64,000 nucleotides of DNA from Epiperipatus broadwayi (GCA_028023455.1 JAQFVV010006238.1:4720572-4784571); one strand, 5' to 3'. Positions 1 to 12,394 are shown, counted from the stretch's first letter. Made by a program: numbers and translations. Notes: generated by a model from the letters alone, not told the origin.

Positions 1-395
1 ACTTACTCAAGGCACTGATCAGCATGATTCTTTATTTCATATTCATTAGAATCTACTGCAATTACTTATTTTTAATATTTACTATCATGAACAATTTTTT
101 TACACTACTTCAGAGCCATCTAGTAAATTTGAGTAATCCATGAATATTAGATTGTAGTGATGCATGAAAAGTACTTTGAGGAGTTTATTTCCATTAGGTC
201 TAAGATTTTCATTGCCAAAAAGCGTAAATCAAAATATAATCTGACAATGTGGATAGCAAAACTTTGTGTGATAGCTTAAATACCCTTTGATTGCTTAAGC
301 TTCCAATATATGGCTCTAGAGTAAATGGAAAATTGAATAATTACATATGTTGTATATTAAAAGAGATAGTCACGTGATATTCTTGACTTTAACAT
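1..395. other. AT-rich gene-free stretch
   Basis: No open frame of note, no repeat unit and no RNA fold that I can support. It forms the left flank of the first hammerhead element. Confidence 0.6.
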
Positions 396-716
396 ATAAT
401 ATTTTAAATACAACTATATTTTACATACCGGAGTCTAGATATAATATAGGGGATTTGAATACAAACTTTTAAGCTCCCTTATCCATCCACTCTATCTCAT
501 ATAACTGACACATATGATTATACACATATGAAAAAGATCTCCAATACGTATACATATTTCGTGATGAATCAACTGATGAGTGCTTGTTCAGCACGAAATA
601 CATATATTGGAGATCAGTTATCTTTTTCTCATGTGTATAGTCATGGGTGTCGGTTATATGAGATAGAGTGAATGGCTGAATGGAGCTTAAAAGTCTGTGT
701 GTAAATCCCTAAATTT
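396..716. mobile_element. Palindromic hammerhead-ribozyme element, copy 1
   Basis: An inverted dimer. The arm at about 447-565 reads as the reverse complement of about 593-712, with scattered differences, and the centre is a hammerhead core. The outer part of the arm (ATAGGGGATTTGAA, then a segment ending in CTCTATCTCATA) recurs in the copies near 56.3, 59.0 and 62.0 kb, so this is one family. An extra tail of about 50 nt lies only on the left side (396-446) and matches the one-sided tail of the other copies. I take that tail to be the 3' end of the element, which would put this copy's 3' end on the left. No protein is encoded, so it is non-autonomous. The TSD is unclear because the flanks are nearly pure A/T. 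Family assignment (retrozyme or Penelope-like derivative) is inference. Confidence 0.75.
562..616 (+). ncRNA. Type-I hammerhead ribozyme, copy 1
   Basis: Conserved core: CTGATGA at 573-579, stem II GTGCT/AGCAC (580-584 with 590-594) closed by the usual G-C pair, GAAA at 595-598. Stem III is minimal: A598-T605 and T599-A604 with a 4-nt loop. The cleavage triplet is AUA, with predicted cleavage after A606. Stem I pairs TCAA (569-572) with TTGG (607-610) and, beyond an internal loop, TGAT (562-565) with ATCA (613-616). All invariant core residues are present. Stem I is weaker than in the 62 kb copies, so activity is plausible but not certain. Confidence 0.82.
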
Positions 717-2820
717 AATATATGTAAATATCTTTAAAATACATCTGATACGTACTGAAGGTTTTTTTTTTTCGGATTTGGGGGGTGGGGGTGAAGTTTT
801 AAACTAATCTTTATGGGAGAAGAATATGAAATGTAATTTTAAACATTCTTTGATTTATTTTTGCTTAAGAAAAATCTAAAATTTTTAAACTTTTTTTTTC
901 TTCCTTTCAATATTTTAATTTCTCATCATTTACATCATCTTTCTCTCTATCCTTTTTTTTTTTGTATATATAATAAATTTAATTGGATTTCTGGTGAATT
1001 ATTTAATCTTTTTTTTTAAAAAAAAAAAAAATACTATTAGCATATGAATTTATAATTTTTTTTTAAAAAAAGTTGAAATGTGAAACAATTAGATTTTAAT
1101 TTTATATAAACAGAGAATTGTATTAATGAAAAGTAATAAAGGAAGATTATTAATCCCGCACTGAAGCGAATGAGGATTTTAATCATATAATAACAAGAAA
1201 AATAAACAGATGTTTTGTTTACTTTAAGTTGTTACTAAATAATAATGAAAAATTAACATAAACATTTACTAGTTAATTAAATTTTAAAATTTACAAAAAA
1301 AAACATGAGAATCAAAAACATAAAAAAAAAATTTATCTCATATCCGCAATATGAATTTATGTATGTATGCCGAGCTGACAGAGAATAATAGTTTAATTTA
1401 ACACAGACTTGTATTCCCTTGTATTCTTATCGAGCAAAACTTGGCAATCTGCAATCTTTGTCAGATATGCATTATAATAATCTGAACTTTTCTTGAGATT
1501 AACATTCCATAAAAGCTTAGATTCTTAAAAGTAATTATACATTAGTTAATATTGCCCACATGAACTGCTATCGTCCTATTTTTATTGGTGTTGGACAACA
1601 TATTGTATTGCTCAAGTTATGATGTGCAGTAGTTTCTTCATATAATTGTCTATGTGATTTAAACTTTTATATATATACATAATCAAAATGTATTGACTAG
1701 TTTAGCTTTTATTTATATATAATTAGTTTAGCTTTATGCTTTTAATGTTTGTTTATATATATATATATATATAGAGAGAGAGCAATACTGTATTTGTATA
1801 TAATATATTATCATAATAATAATAATCATATAATCTACTGCATTGAGAAGGTTTTATCGAGCATTTATGGTCGCACTTTGCTTAGTAGTTCTGTTCTGAT
1901 CATAATATTTCTTTTTGTTTATTTTTCTTAATTGAGATTTCATCTGAGAGTTCTAAAGTCTTGAGCCTACCACTCTAGCACCAAATTAAACCATATAAGG
2001 TAGTGACTAAGATGCCTTGCATTTGTTAAAAGTTGACATTAACTATCTCATAATGTTTTAATTAAAACATATATTTATTATGCTAGGTTGTTTAGCTTCA
2101 GACAACCTATATTTAATCCTGCTACCAGCTTAATAATAATAATAAATAGCAAGCCATAAATTTGTATGGCCATTTCACTTACAGAAAAAAGTAAGGATAT
2201 GGTGGGTGTGTGTGTGTGTGTGTGTGCAGGAGGTATTTTAGAAATGAGTTTGAACTCTAAATACATCCACATATAGAACTTGCTAATCTATTTTTCTGTT
2301 AATTTGATTCTTTACACTGGCATCTTTTTTTTTTTAACAGAAAACTTTTTTCTGAAATAATTTAACACTATGCTAGTTACAGCTCTTGAATATATTCTAT
2401 TCTCTGGGATATTTTCTAATGACAACAACTGATTTTGCACTTCTTTAGAATATTGCTGAGATATTCCTTTGGATCTGCCTCTCCCACAAAAGCCTTGCTC
2501 AAGTTTGCTATAAACACTATTTTGGGAAGTATTCAATTGTTCGTTTGTTTTACATGTCCAATCCAGAGAAGGTGTGATTTTGCAATAGTGGACTCAATGG
2601 CATTACATCCCAAATACTGAAAAACATTGCTATTGTAGTTTTAAAATTTTACTGGGCATTCTTAAACAAAACCTTTCTAATGTCATGTTATTGCACTGAT
2701 AGGATGTTGAAGTTTCAATAAATTTGATAAAATAACAGATCTAGTTGCAATAGTTACTTGCCTGTGAAGTAATACTCCATCTTTTAACTTGTCAAAGGCA
2801 GCAGCATCTTGTATTACACT
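717..2820. other. AT-rich gene-free stretch
   Basis: Long A and T runs (about 760-1080), an AT/AG microsatellite at about 1756-1783 and a TG run at about 2205-2226. The short open frames here are low-complexity or unrecognisable. I see no gene, transposon terminus or structured RNA. Confidence 0.55.
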
Positions 2821-3070
2821 ACTATTGATATTAGTACAATTTATCCAAACTTCAAACACTTTTTAGCAAAACTTTGTTTGTACATACACCTATGTTTCGA
2901 CTGACATGCAGTCTTCTTCAGAGCTATGGTATAATGAACAAAATAAAAAAACATAGGTGTATGTACAAATAAAGTTTTGCTAAAAAGTGTTTGAAGTTTG
3001 GATAAATTGTATTTATATGATATTATGGCAAACATAAAGAAAAGTGTGATTTTTGGTACTATTGATATTA
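2821..3070 (-). mobile_element. Palindromic element with minimal hammerhead-like hairpin and 13-bp TSD
   Basis: Arms 2835-2897 and 2949-3011 are near-perfect inverted copies. The asymmetric centre holds, on the minus strand, CTGAAGA, a 5-bp hairpin and GAAAC. The exact 13-mer ACTATTGATATTA occurs at 2821-2833 and again at 3058-3070, so the 224-bp insert 2834-3057 is bounded by a direct repeat of retrotransposon-like length. There is no coding capacity; an open frame crossing it merely reads through the palindrome. This parallels the larger hammerhead family but uses different sequence. Assignment to Penelope-like elements is inference from the hairpin motif. Confidence 0.72.
2886..2930 (-). 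ncRNA. Minimal hammerhead-like motif (CTGAAGA-hairpin-GAAAC)
   Basis: Minus strand: CTGAAGA (2915-2921), hairpin GACTG-CATGT-CAGTC (2899-2913), GAAAC (2894-2898). The order and spacing match a hammerhead core (CUGANGA, stem II, GAAA), with one extra A between the core and stem II. Only about 3 bp of stem I can be drawn and stem III would be a single pair. It may be a remnant or act only as a dimer. Confidence 0.4.
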
Positions 3071-4726
3071 TTTTACTATTATAGTTTTTATCACTGAAAT
3101 GAGTCATTTATCAAGTGTGATAACCTTGACAGACTGTAAGAGACAGGCTAATTTTAACCATGTTTTCTAGTTCCTTCTATTTCTCTAGTGAGCAGAAGGA
3201 TAATTCCTAAATAAATCTATCTAAACATAGCCAAAACTCATGCCTCACTGAAATACAGTTCCAAACTGAGTCCTTAAAGATTATATTGCTTCAAACAAAA
3301 ATCACATCTGAGGACTACCTACTCCTGTCCCCATCATTGCTTTCTTAATTCTCAAGGGCTTGAGCTAAGGTAATTGGGAGTCAGAGATGTTGTACATGTC
3401 AGTAAATCATTAAAATAATGATACACAATCTCTATTCAATGGCATGAGAGGTTTATGACAATCAAACCATACTATAATTTAAGTGATTGAAAAAGAAAAC
3501 AAGAAAAATCTGGTTGTATTGGAAATAGAACCTAGTCTTTGATGGAGGAACATTCTATTCTACAAAATAGCAGGAGGCTTTTGGCCAGGCACTGCTTATT
3601 TGTTATTTACAGTTGATCTTTATGCCTAAAGGTCATTTCACTACCTAATCACTTATAGAGTCTTCCAGTAGCCTACCCAACGTCAACATAATATAGATCA
3701 GTAAATAAATGTCTGGAATTGTTCAGTGAGATTGAAAGATCAATGATACTTTAAAGTTATTCAGATGTTTGATTATATTTTATTGAAGAAAAAAAAATCT
3801 AACATGAAGCATTTTTGATCCCCTTCTAACTCTACAGTTTATTTTTATAAGCTCATTAGAATATAGATTTTTTATACAGCATATCTTTGTATCATATGTA
3901 GATACTATAAAAAAAATTAATTTATATTTTTAAATATGCTACGTTCCAAACTAAAATTTTACTTATTGAATTTAGCTTCGTGGCAGAAAAATGCTGATCT
4001 CAAAATATAAAGATTTCTAAATCACATTCAATCCAAGAAAAGTAAAAAAAAAATGTAGGTTAGTCAATTAATAATGAAATTGTTGATTTCACTATTTCAA
4101 TTTGATGCTAAAACATCACATGACATCCATCTGACTGATCAATAGTCTTACAAATATCATTTGAACTACGTGTAGATAATATAAAAGTATTATTTATTTT
4201 TAATATATATATATATTTAAATATGCTATGTGCCTAAATGATTTTTTCCCTATATATTATATAATTTTCATGTTTTAATTTATATATAATTATGTCAGTC
4301 CTTCTTAAATAACATTAAATACAATCTTAATTTATTTTCAGTAAAGAACTATTTTTCAAAAGAAAATGCTATAGTCAAATACACTAGCCAGTTTAAAGAA
4401 GATTTTTTTAAAAAAATTTAATTCAGCGAAATCCAAGAATTTAGAAGAATTAGTTAAATTTATTACAAAAAGATAAAACGCTATTTAAATAGTGAGTTCC
4501 AAAACGTCTGTCCAATAATACATAGAGAAACAGCAAAAGAAATAGTGCGACTCTTTGACCATCTGGTTGTTGGGAATTTGTTTAGGCAATTGAGTTTTAA
4601 ATAGATTTTATATAAATTACTGAAGGTTATATATTGGAGAAATAATTTTATTTGAAAAGAGAAGAATGAATGAAATACAATTCCAATTGATTGCCATTAA
4701 AACATAATTTGAAAAATTGAGACTAT
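3071..4726. other. Gene-free stretch
   Basis: Moderately AT-rich unique-looking DNA with short (AT)n at about 4200-4216. No recognisable protein, repeat family or RNA. Confidence 0.5.
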
Positions 4727-5206
4727 TTATGATTACATCCTTTCACAAGGTGTTAAAAGTGGAAAGAGACCAGTCCTTACCTTGTCTGAGAATGGTACAG
4801 TGATAATTATACTTCAAAATATTATTCATTGTTGGATAATCTCTAGTCTAATGAATGACTAATTAAAATTATTGGTAGTGTAAACCGACATACACGAGGG
4901 CAGCACATTTGACACATTATTTAAATATAGTAATTTGATATACTGAACAATAAAGATATGAGTGATTGTGTTGTGCCAATTGATGAATGCTGGTTCAGCA
5001 CAAAATGTATATCTTGGGGATCATAGATTTTTTTCACATGTCTTTGGTCATATATTTATGATTATATCCTTCTATAAGCTATTAAAAGTGGATAGAAACT
5101 AGTCCCCGTCTTCTGCGAGAGTGGTGTAGTGAAAATTACACTACAGAAATATTTGTCATTGTTGGACTAATCTCTAGTCTGATGAATGAATAATAAAAAT
5201 TATTAA
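4727..5206 (+). repeat. Direct repeats flanking a degenerate hammerhead
   Basis: A unit of about 150 bp at 4727-4878 (begins ATTTATGATTACATCC, includes GTTGGAT AATCTCTAGTCT) recurs in the same orientation at about 5056-5206 with many point differences. The spacing is about 329 bp and a decayed hammerhead (4963-5024) lies between them. The stretch just after the ribozyme (TTTTTTTCACATGTCTTTGG) matches the sequence after the ribozyme in the 56.4 kb copy, so this is an old member of the same family. Here the arrangement is a head-to-tail direct repeat, not a palindrome. That layout fits a retrozyme-like or pLTR-like element. Confidence 0.6.
4963..5024 (+). ncRNA. Degenerate hammerhead ribozyme
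   Basis: The expected core is altered at invariant positions: TTGATGA at 4980-4986 instead of CTGATGA, and CAAAA instead of CGAAA. Stem II (TGCT/AGCA around GGTTC) and a 4-bp stem I (CCAA/TTGG) are still visible. Loss of C3 and G12 should abolish cleavage. Confidence 0.6.
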
Positions 5207-7139
5207 TATTTGTTCCATTATTTCCATAAAACATTTACTGACATAAATTATAGCTGATTGTAATTGATCAGATATTGTTGCAATATAAGTATTTTTATGA
5301 ATCGAAGGTGTACCAAAACTTGAGTGAATTAATGTAGCCGATAGAAGATCACACATTGTGGAGAATTAGCATTACAAGTTTTATTAACCAGTCTTTGACT
5401 GAAAAACTAATCTCTTTCTAGCCTGAGTTTTTTTAGTAATTTATGTAACATAAATGGAAACAGACTATTTTTTGTGAGATGTCAGTTTAATTGGAAATAT
5501 CCATTTTTTCTTTGTTTGAAAATCTGAAAAATAAAACAGCTCTTCATCCTCAAATGCTACAAGGTTAATTTTCTCACTTATGATGGAAATAATGGTGAAT
5601 CCAAACTCAAATGAAATAGAAGTGTGACATTATTTATTTGAATGTATAGCAAATCTGTCACATGTGAGATTCAAAGTATCTATTAAAAAAATGTTATCAT
5701 TAATCAAATATATGTTGATCAATTTAGTAAATTTATGCTGACTGAACAAGAAACAAAACTGAAAAATAAATAATGTTGTTCTAAAACACATCTGAAAGAA
5801 AGAAAAAACAAAAGGTGTGTATTAGTCTATTAATATTAACGGACTTTTTTTCCAATTTAGTTAAATGTTTTTCAAACCATATAATATCAAATTTAACCAT
5901 GAAACATATACACATGACAAAAAAAACTATGAAACATATAACAAACGAATCCACCTTAATCACATAAACAGATCTAGTAGCGCTGGAAATTATTCAGTTT
6001 CAGTAATCTTATAAATCATTTAAAAGGAATTTTTTAACTTGCCTGTCTTTTTGGGGGCAGATCACAATTTCGCATATTTAAAAATGAGATTTAAAGAAAT
6101 ATTTGTTAAAGAAGAAAATCAATGTAACAGTGAGATAAAGTTAAAACAAGAATTTGGGATTATATAGAATTAGCGCTTTAAAGACCGTAATCAAAATAAA
6201 AAATTCTTGAAAGTTTTTTATTTATCTGTAAAAACATGCAAATTAAATAATTTAAAGTAAGAGCAAATTTGACATTGTGTATGCTAACTAAGAATCACTA
6301 TAAAAATCAGAAAACAAAACTTGTGTAAGTCTTAAAAATAATTATACGGTTAGTTGTTTAGGAGTTCTTATGATGTTTGAGCACTCAAGTATGCATTAAA
6401 TTGTGTAAAATTTGTACAATGAAAAAATGCAGACTTAAGGTTCTTGGTTCATATCCAACTTTGTCATTTCCAGAGCTCAATGTTCTTATGAACATCTGCG
6501 TAATAAACTCATTCAATTATTTTTTCTTAATTTATTTTAATTTTACTCAGCTTTAAATTAATTTGAACGCCTTTGAGTCTTGAATGCATCTCCCCATTGT
6601 GCCAATTACACAGCAGTCCAGAAGTAATGTAGAATCATGGGAGTAAAATATTTTTTTAAAAAAATGTAGTCATATAAGGGTTAAGAAAAAAAATTCCCAA
6701 TAAGGAGAGACTACTCTTTCAGGAAATGGGAGAGTAATATTCGTAGGTTATTGGGTTTTTTTTTTAAAATAAAAGTCTTACCAAAAACTCTATATTCACT
6801 CTCTTTAAGTATTTAAAGTCACGGTGATATTTGGAGATAAACTGTTTGAAGATAATAAATATATAAATTTGCTTTAAAAAATAGCTTTCATGTTGTTATT
6901 GTTTTCTTTGCCTATTAAGCTTTGCAGGAATTGTCAATAATTTGAAATCTTCTGATTTCTAAAATCAATCAGATATACAATAAATAAAAAAAAGTTAAAA
7001 TTTTATGGATTTGAAACAAATTTTTAAATTCTAAAACAAAAATGTTTTTTATCTAAAAACAATGACATAACCAATAATATGATTTATATATTGAACATTT
7101 TATATTTTGAATAAATCATCTTGAATAAAGATCTTTCAA
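5207..7139. other. Gene-free stretch
   Basis: AT-rich DNA with homopolymer runs. Two 60-residue minus-strand open frames (5174-5356 and 5781-5963) have no recognisable motif and look like chance. No transposon terminus is visible. Confidence 0.5.
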
Positions 7140-7510
7140 AGTTTAATCCACTTTTTCCTAATCCATATCTTCTCTTCTCTACAACACTCCAGCAAACTTT
7201 CTTATCTCATCTATCCATGTTAAACATTATTGGGGGTGGGGGCTTTTGCAATCTTTTTGATCTCATTTAAGTTATCAGTTGCCCATCTATTAATTTTACC
7301 TTTATATCAACTCTTTTTCTTTTATTTAATGTCAATGACAATCACTTATTTCCTTACTTTATGTATTTCTCTTTTAATGTATCCTTGTTACTCCTTAGCA
7401 TGCATCTCTTTATTGTTCACTATGTGGTCTGAAATCCTTTTTAATCTTCAAGTCTCAACTTCATAAATAATTACTGATAAAACACATTTATTAAAAACCG
7501 TCCTTTCAAG
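7140..7510 (-). pseudogene. RTE-like LINE ORF2 C-terminal fragment (copy 1)
   Basis: The minus-strand translation, with frameshifts, gives the C-terminal tail typical of RTE-like/BovB-related ORF2 proteins: a piece like VFNKCVLSVIIYEVETW (the VL-P-YG-ETW region after the RT domain), then a diverged stretch, then WMDEIRKFAGVL. It aligns by eye with the better preserved copy at 44.5 kb. No catalytic RT residues remain. The plus-strand open frame across it (7230-7466) is the antisense shadow. Confidence 0.6.
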
Positions 7511-7759
7511 AACTTAGCCATAATAAGTTCATCCATTCACTATTTATTTTTTCTCATGAGTGCTAATCATTTAGAATATTTTTAAACAAAATAATTTTAT
7601 TTATTAGCATGTGATTTTTTTTCCTATTAAACAGTTTATTATTAACAAAATATCATAAAGGAAGTTATACAGGTTCCCAGTTGGAGGTAGAATTACCAAT
7701 GGGTTTTTTAAATTGCTTCAATTCTGTAACTGCAATCATACATTTCATCTTTATTAATT
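7511..7759. other. Short spacer
   Basis: AT-rich DNA between the LINE fragment and the minisatellite; nothing recognised. Confidence 0.4.
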
Positions 7760-8335
7760 ACATGGTGCATAATTTGGGTTTACCCACATCTACATAGGTT
7801 AGGGTCTGTATTTGTCTTCATCTTGCTAGGTCAGTGCTTGAGTTAGTTCTCATGAACATTATCTATCTACTATATTGTTCACAATTACATAGATCAGTTA
7901 CTGTGTTTGTCTATAAGAACATATATCCATGATTGTGCTTGTTCTCATCATCATAAATCACTGGCTGTTTGTCTATTAAATCAGTGGTTGTTTTTTATCA
8001 ACATCTACATCCATCATTGGCTATGTTTGTTTACACCATTGGTTCTTTTTTTTCACTTCTACTGAATGTGTTTTCCATGCTTACATACTACAATGGTTGT
8101 GTTTGCCCACATTTATATAGATCAGTGGCTGCGTTTGTCTATATGTTTGCTTACATCTATATAGGTTCTTGGCTGTGGTCCTGCACATCTACGTAAATCA
8201 GTAGCTTTGATTGTCTACATCTACATAGGTCACTGGATGTATTGCTCACATCTATAAAGGTTTGTTGCTTTGTTTATCCACATTTACATAAGTTGATGAC
8301 TATATTTTTTCACATCTAAATAGATCAGTGACTGA
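7760..8335 (+). repeat. Highly diverged minisatellite, unit about 33-45 bp
   Basis: The phrase CA(C)ATCTACATAGATCAGTGGCTG followed by TGTTTGTCT recurs a dozen or more times with many substitutions and variable spacing, for example near 7785, 7892, 8112, 8153, 8189, 8215, 8248 and 8312. Units are in register but too diverged for recent expansion. The plus-strand open frame at 7969-8196 is made from these units and shows no known domain. Confidence 0.7.
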
Positions 8336-10429
8336 AGGTTTATTTGTTAAGCATATACTACATTGCCCAATGGTTATTATAACTCTGTAGATAACTCTGG
8401 TAATATATAGAAAGATCCCATTTATTTGGATTTATTATATGTTTTTATTTAATTTACTCAGGTTTTTTTTGTCTGATTGTCTTGAAAATCTTCTAACAAT
8501 TTTCACCCACTTCAATTTCTGATCTAGTTAAAATTTTGCATATATATGCATTCCTAATGATAATATATATATTTTTAGAGTTACGAATAATTTTTAGCAA
8601 AAAATTAGTCAAAACTTTAAATTTTAAATTGATTTGGTATTCTTTTATTTATTGATATTTAACAGTATTAAATTGTATCAGAGATCCTTCATCTTAATTC
8701 CTGGAATTTTTAATTATATAAAGCTACTAAAAGTAAAAAATGCATTAAAAAGTAAAAGCTATATTTTCTTCAGCTTTCATGGTATTACTGATATTATATG
8801 ACCAAAAATAAAAACAGTAGCACTCATATTTAGAAATAGTAATATTGGTGAATTTGGTAAAAGAATTTCATTTGAATCTTTATAACAAGTTCATTTTTAT
8901 GTCATAATTCTTTTGTGGCAGATTTTTGGTTGAATCTTGAGAAAGAGAATCTTTGTGTGAGATGACTTTAAGATTTTGAAACTAAATACTTAAAAGCATT
9001 TTTTACATTTTCTATGACACAATTTCTTTTCTCATGTCTATTGACAGAATTTATGAAAGAAATTGAAGCCTTATAAAGGAATATACTTTAGCATTCTCAT
9101 GGTAGTACTTAAGTGAATATCCAGATGTTTAATGCATTATTTTTTTTTTCAACAGGGGAAATTCACCAATAGAATAAAGTAATATTAAATCATTAACTTT
9201 CTGTTTTTCTAGAAAACATGGTTTGTTTACTTTTGAAAAAGCATGGTTGATCCAGCTTTAGAATACTGTATTAATATCATAAGTGATAATGACCTCTAAT
9301 ATTTTTTTATAATGTAGAATTTCCCATAAAGGTTTAGTGAATTTTTATATGAAAAAAAATCTGAGGATGTCCATATGTTACGGCCAGCCAGCTTAGATCT
9401 AAGAGATATCACATTTGTTTTCCACAGAAGAAAATGCCTTCTGGGCATTTACTCCCTTCTGGTGTCATTTTCATGCAAAAATTTATGTATAAACAAAATA
9501 TGATTTTTTTGCTTGTTTATAAAATATTTTTGCTGATTTTTACTCATTAATTAGTCAGTTATTATTTAAAACCAAAATAAATACATGTAGAAACTTTCAA
9601 TTTAATCATTTATTTTTATTTTTAGAAATAAACTTTATAAACTTGGTTGTAATATAATGAAAGAAAATGGCAACATCTATTACATCATTATCTGTCAGAA
9701 TTGATATAGTGTTAAAATCTTTTCAAATATTGTAATTATTATAAAGAAAATATCAGCTTTTAAAACAGAATTTGATAGATGTATCTTAAATCTATCTTCG
9801 TTCATTCATATATTTTAAAAAAAGTTAAAATAAAAAATATTGTGTTCATAGTCTGAAAGAATATTTAAACTAACCTAGCTAATGACATATACTATATTCT
9901 TCTAATTTACAAGGCAGTTTTTAAATATTTAAAAAGGTCAAATGTGATTTTTTAAAATATTATTCACTTATAAAATCAAATTAAAAAGAAGTCCAACTTA
10001 GTTAATTTTAGTACAAAATAAAGGATTTTATACAGTAGCTCAGATTGAACATTTTCAAAGACTCACCAGATGGAACAAAATAAAATGTCATATATTTAAG
10101 TGATTAATGAAGCTGACTGTAAATGCTTCTTTACAATTCTAAGTTTTGCTACCAGAATTTAAGGAGAATTTCTGGAAATTATTCTAATCCTAACCTTAAA
10201 AAGTGAAAAAAATTAGTTATATTATGAGCCATGATTACTGTTAAATAGATGGGAGAAAATTGTGTTTTAGTTTATTGTTGTAAAGATTATTTATAATATG
10301 GAACATTTTGTTGTAAGGCAAAACTAGCAGTCTTAAATTTCAAAAACTTAATAGTAATTAAAAAAATCATTGCTGGATTTTATTATTATATTTTCATAAA
10401 GGTTGTTTGAAGGAATGATATTAATAAGA
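8336..10429. other. Gene-free stretch
   Basis: AT-rich, mostly unique-looking sequence. No open frame above 60 codons, no inverted repeat and no RNA that I can support. Confidence 0.5.
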
Positions 10430-10990
10430 AGTAAGTCCATAGTTGAAAGTCATCTACTTAATAGAGTGGGCTGAGTTTATGGTAGAATGAATTTGTCTTG
10501 AACAACTCATATTGAAAAAGATTTACAAATGAATTAAAAACTGGTAGTATCTTTATTGATCTAATGATAACTTATGATTCTGTTTGGAAAAATACAGTAA
10601 AAGTTTTTAAAATTCTTAAACACAGAAAAACATCAATTTATTGATCAAAATATTCTTCAGTAGAAAAACTGGAGCAACTCCAAGTGATAGTTTTAATTAC
10701 TACAGAATTTTACAGAATAGTCTATGACAGAAGTCGGTTCTCTTATCTACTTTATTTAACATATCAGTAATCTTACAGACTCAAATTAAGGGAAATGACA
10801 TTGTTTTACTTAACCAAAAGAGACCATTTTTAGAAATAGAAGTCTTTCAATAAGGACGTAAAAAGCTTGAAATTTTTTTTACAAAGATTTGGTTATTTCT
10901 AATCCTGCAAAGATAATAAGCCAAATAGTGTGTTCCATTTTTTAAAAAAAAAACATTAACATTAATATAGGTAGTTTTCAGATTACATGA
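10430..10990 (+). pseudogene. Non-LTR retrotransposon RT fragment (jockey-like)
   Basis: With frameshifts, the plus strand reads through reverse-transcriptase landmarks: THIEKDLQMN..KTGSIFID with YDSVWKN (RT block with the first catalytic Asp, 10,500-10,590), then SVLLSTLFN (about 10,735-10,762), equivalent to QGSVLSPLLFN, then YKDLVISNPAKII (about 10,880-10,920), equivalent to the NP-KT block after the YADD region. The YADD box itself is not preserved. Stops and indels show a dead, 5'- and 3'-truncated copy. The VFVDL-AAYDTVW wording of the ancestral motif resembles jockey-like LINEs, but the clade is an inference. Confidence 0.6.
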
Positions 10991-12394
10991 AAGTCTTTTC
11001 TGCATCTTTTTGTAAAACTTGATTTATATGTAAGTAGAAATTTTTTTTATTGCTGTGGATATTAAAATGCTTCTTCTTTGAGTGATCATATTTTTAGAGT
11101 ATAGTCAGTGTAAACTAATTGTTAAGGCTGTTTATTTATAATAATGGATTCCATTAATTAAAAAATATTACAGTTAATAAAATTATTACTTACACAATAA
11201 ACTGATAATGTAATCACATGATAACAATCTAAACTTATCTAAACCATAAATATTCAATCTTTATTAAGCAGTGTTTTCTTATAAAATAGCTATTGATACA
11301 ATATTTCTTTGAAATTTTAACACTGTTGCGATCAGTAAGATAAAATATCTTCCATCTCTATTTTGTAAACCTTTTGAGAAAAAAGCAAATATATATATAT
11401 AATTCTTTTTTTGTGTGTGTGTGCGTGTGTTTTATCTAGGTCGCATGTATCATCTTTAGGTCAAAAGATAGCTCATTAGCAATCGGTGCCTATATATAGA
11501 TGAGATTTTTTTTTCCATAAATGAGACATTAGTGCTGTAATAAAAATTTTATTTACTGCCATCTTTAATAAAAACTTTATTTTAGCATACCTATATCCCA
11601 ATGTAAATAGTAATATTATTTAAATACTTATTACAAAAGAATATCTATTAAATGTTCCAATACAGCTGACATCAGAGCTGCAAATCTAAAATACATATAT
11701 TGATTTAGTCTCTGAGGAAGACTTGAATAGTTAAAACTGTCTTCTGGATGGAAAATTTAATAAAGATTTTATATTGTAATAGTCTTTAAATATTGTTATT
11801 ATTACTCTCTTCCATTTTTATATTAATACCACAGTGAATAAAGCATTTTAGGTAATTAGGATTATTCATAGACAAAGTAAATATTTAATCAGTCATACTA
11901 AGTATAAATCTGTCCTCTCTTTGATTTTTCCATTTTATAATTCAGTTAGTTAACTGGAGCCAACATATTAAGAAAGATATCGTAAAATTCAATCTGTAAA
12001 TGTCAGGTAGTCTAAATGTAATAATTTTAAGGATCATTTTTGTATTTCCTTGACACAAAGAAGAAAAATCAAGAATATTAATTTTTTATAGTTTCACCTT
12101 TCAAAATAAAATTACCTTGGATTTGCTTTCAAATGTATTTTTCTGTAAGTCACAATACTATGCCACACCACATTAATTTTAAATCTAATTCCTTATTAAT
12201 TAAATTCCCACAGGTTCTCCGCCATATTTTGTATTATTAATAGCTGTAACAATTTTATTGATAATATTTACCATCTTAACTTTTTCAATTCATTAAAGCT
12301 CTAAATGTAGATAAAAATCCAATTTCTATTTTTTTTTTTAGGTTTTTTTCTTTTTTTATATATATTTAACTGTTAAAATTAATAATATAGTGAT
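10991..12394. other. Gene-free stretch with one minimal hammerhead-like motif
   Basis: AT-rich DNA. The only structured feature is at 11,712-11,745 (+): CTGAGGA, a weak hairpin and TAAAACTGTC, a decayed relative of the motifs at 42.95 and 52.65 kb. It has lost G12 and should be inactive. Confidence 0.45.

Noticed and set aside
7230-7466. 78-residue plus-strand hydrophobic frame resembling a membrane protein
   Set aside because: Antisense to the RTE-like LINE fragment; T-rich DNA gives Leu/Phe codons.
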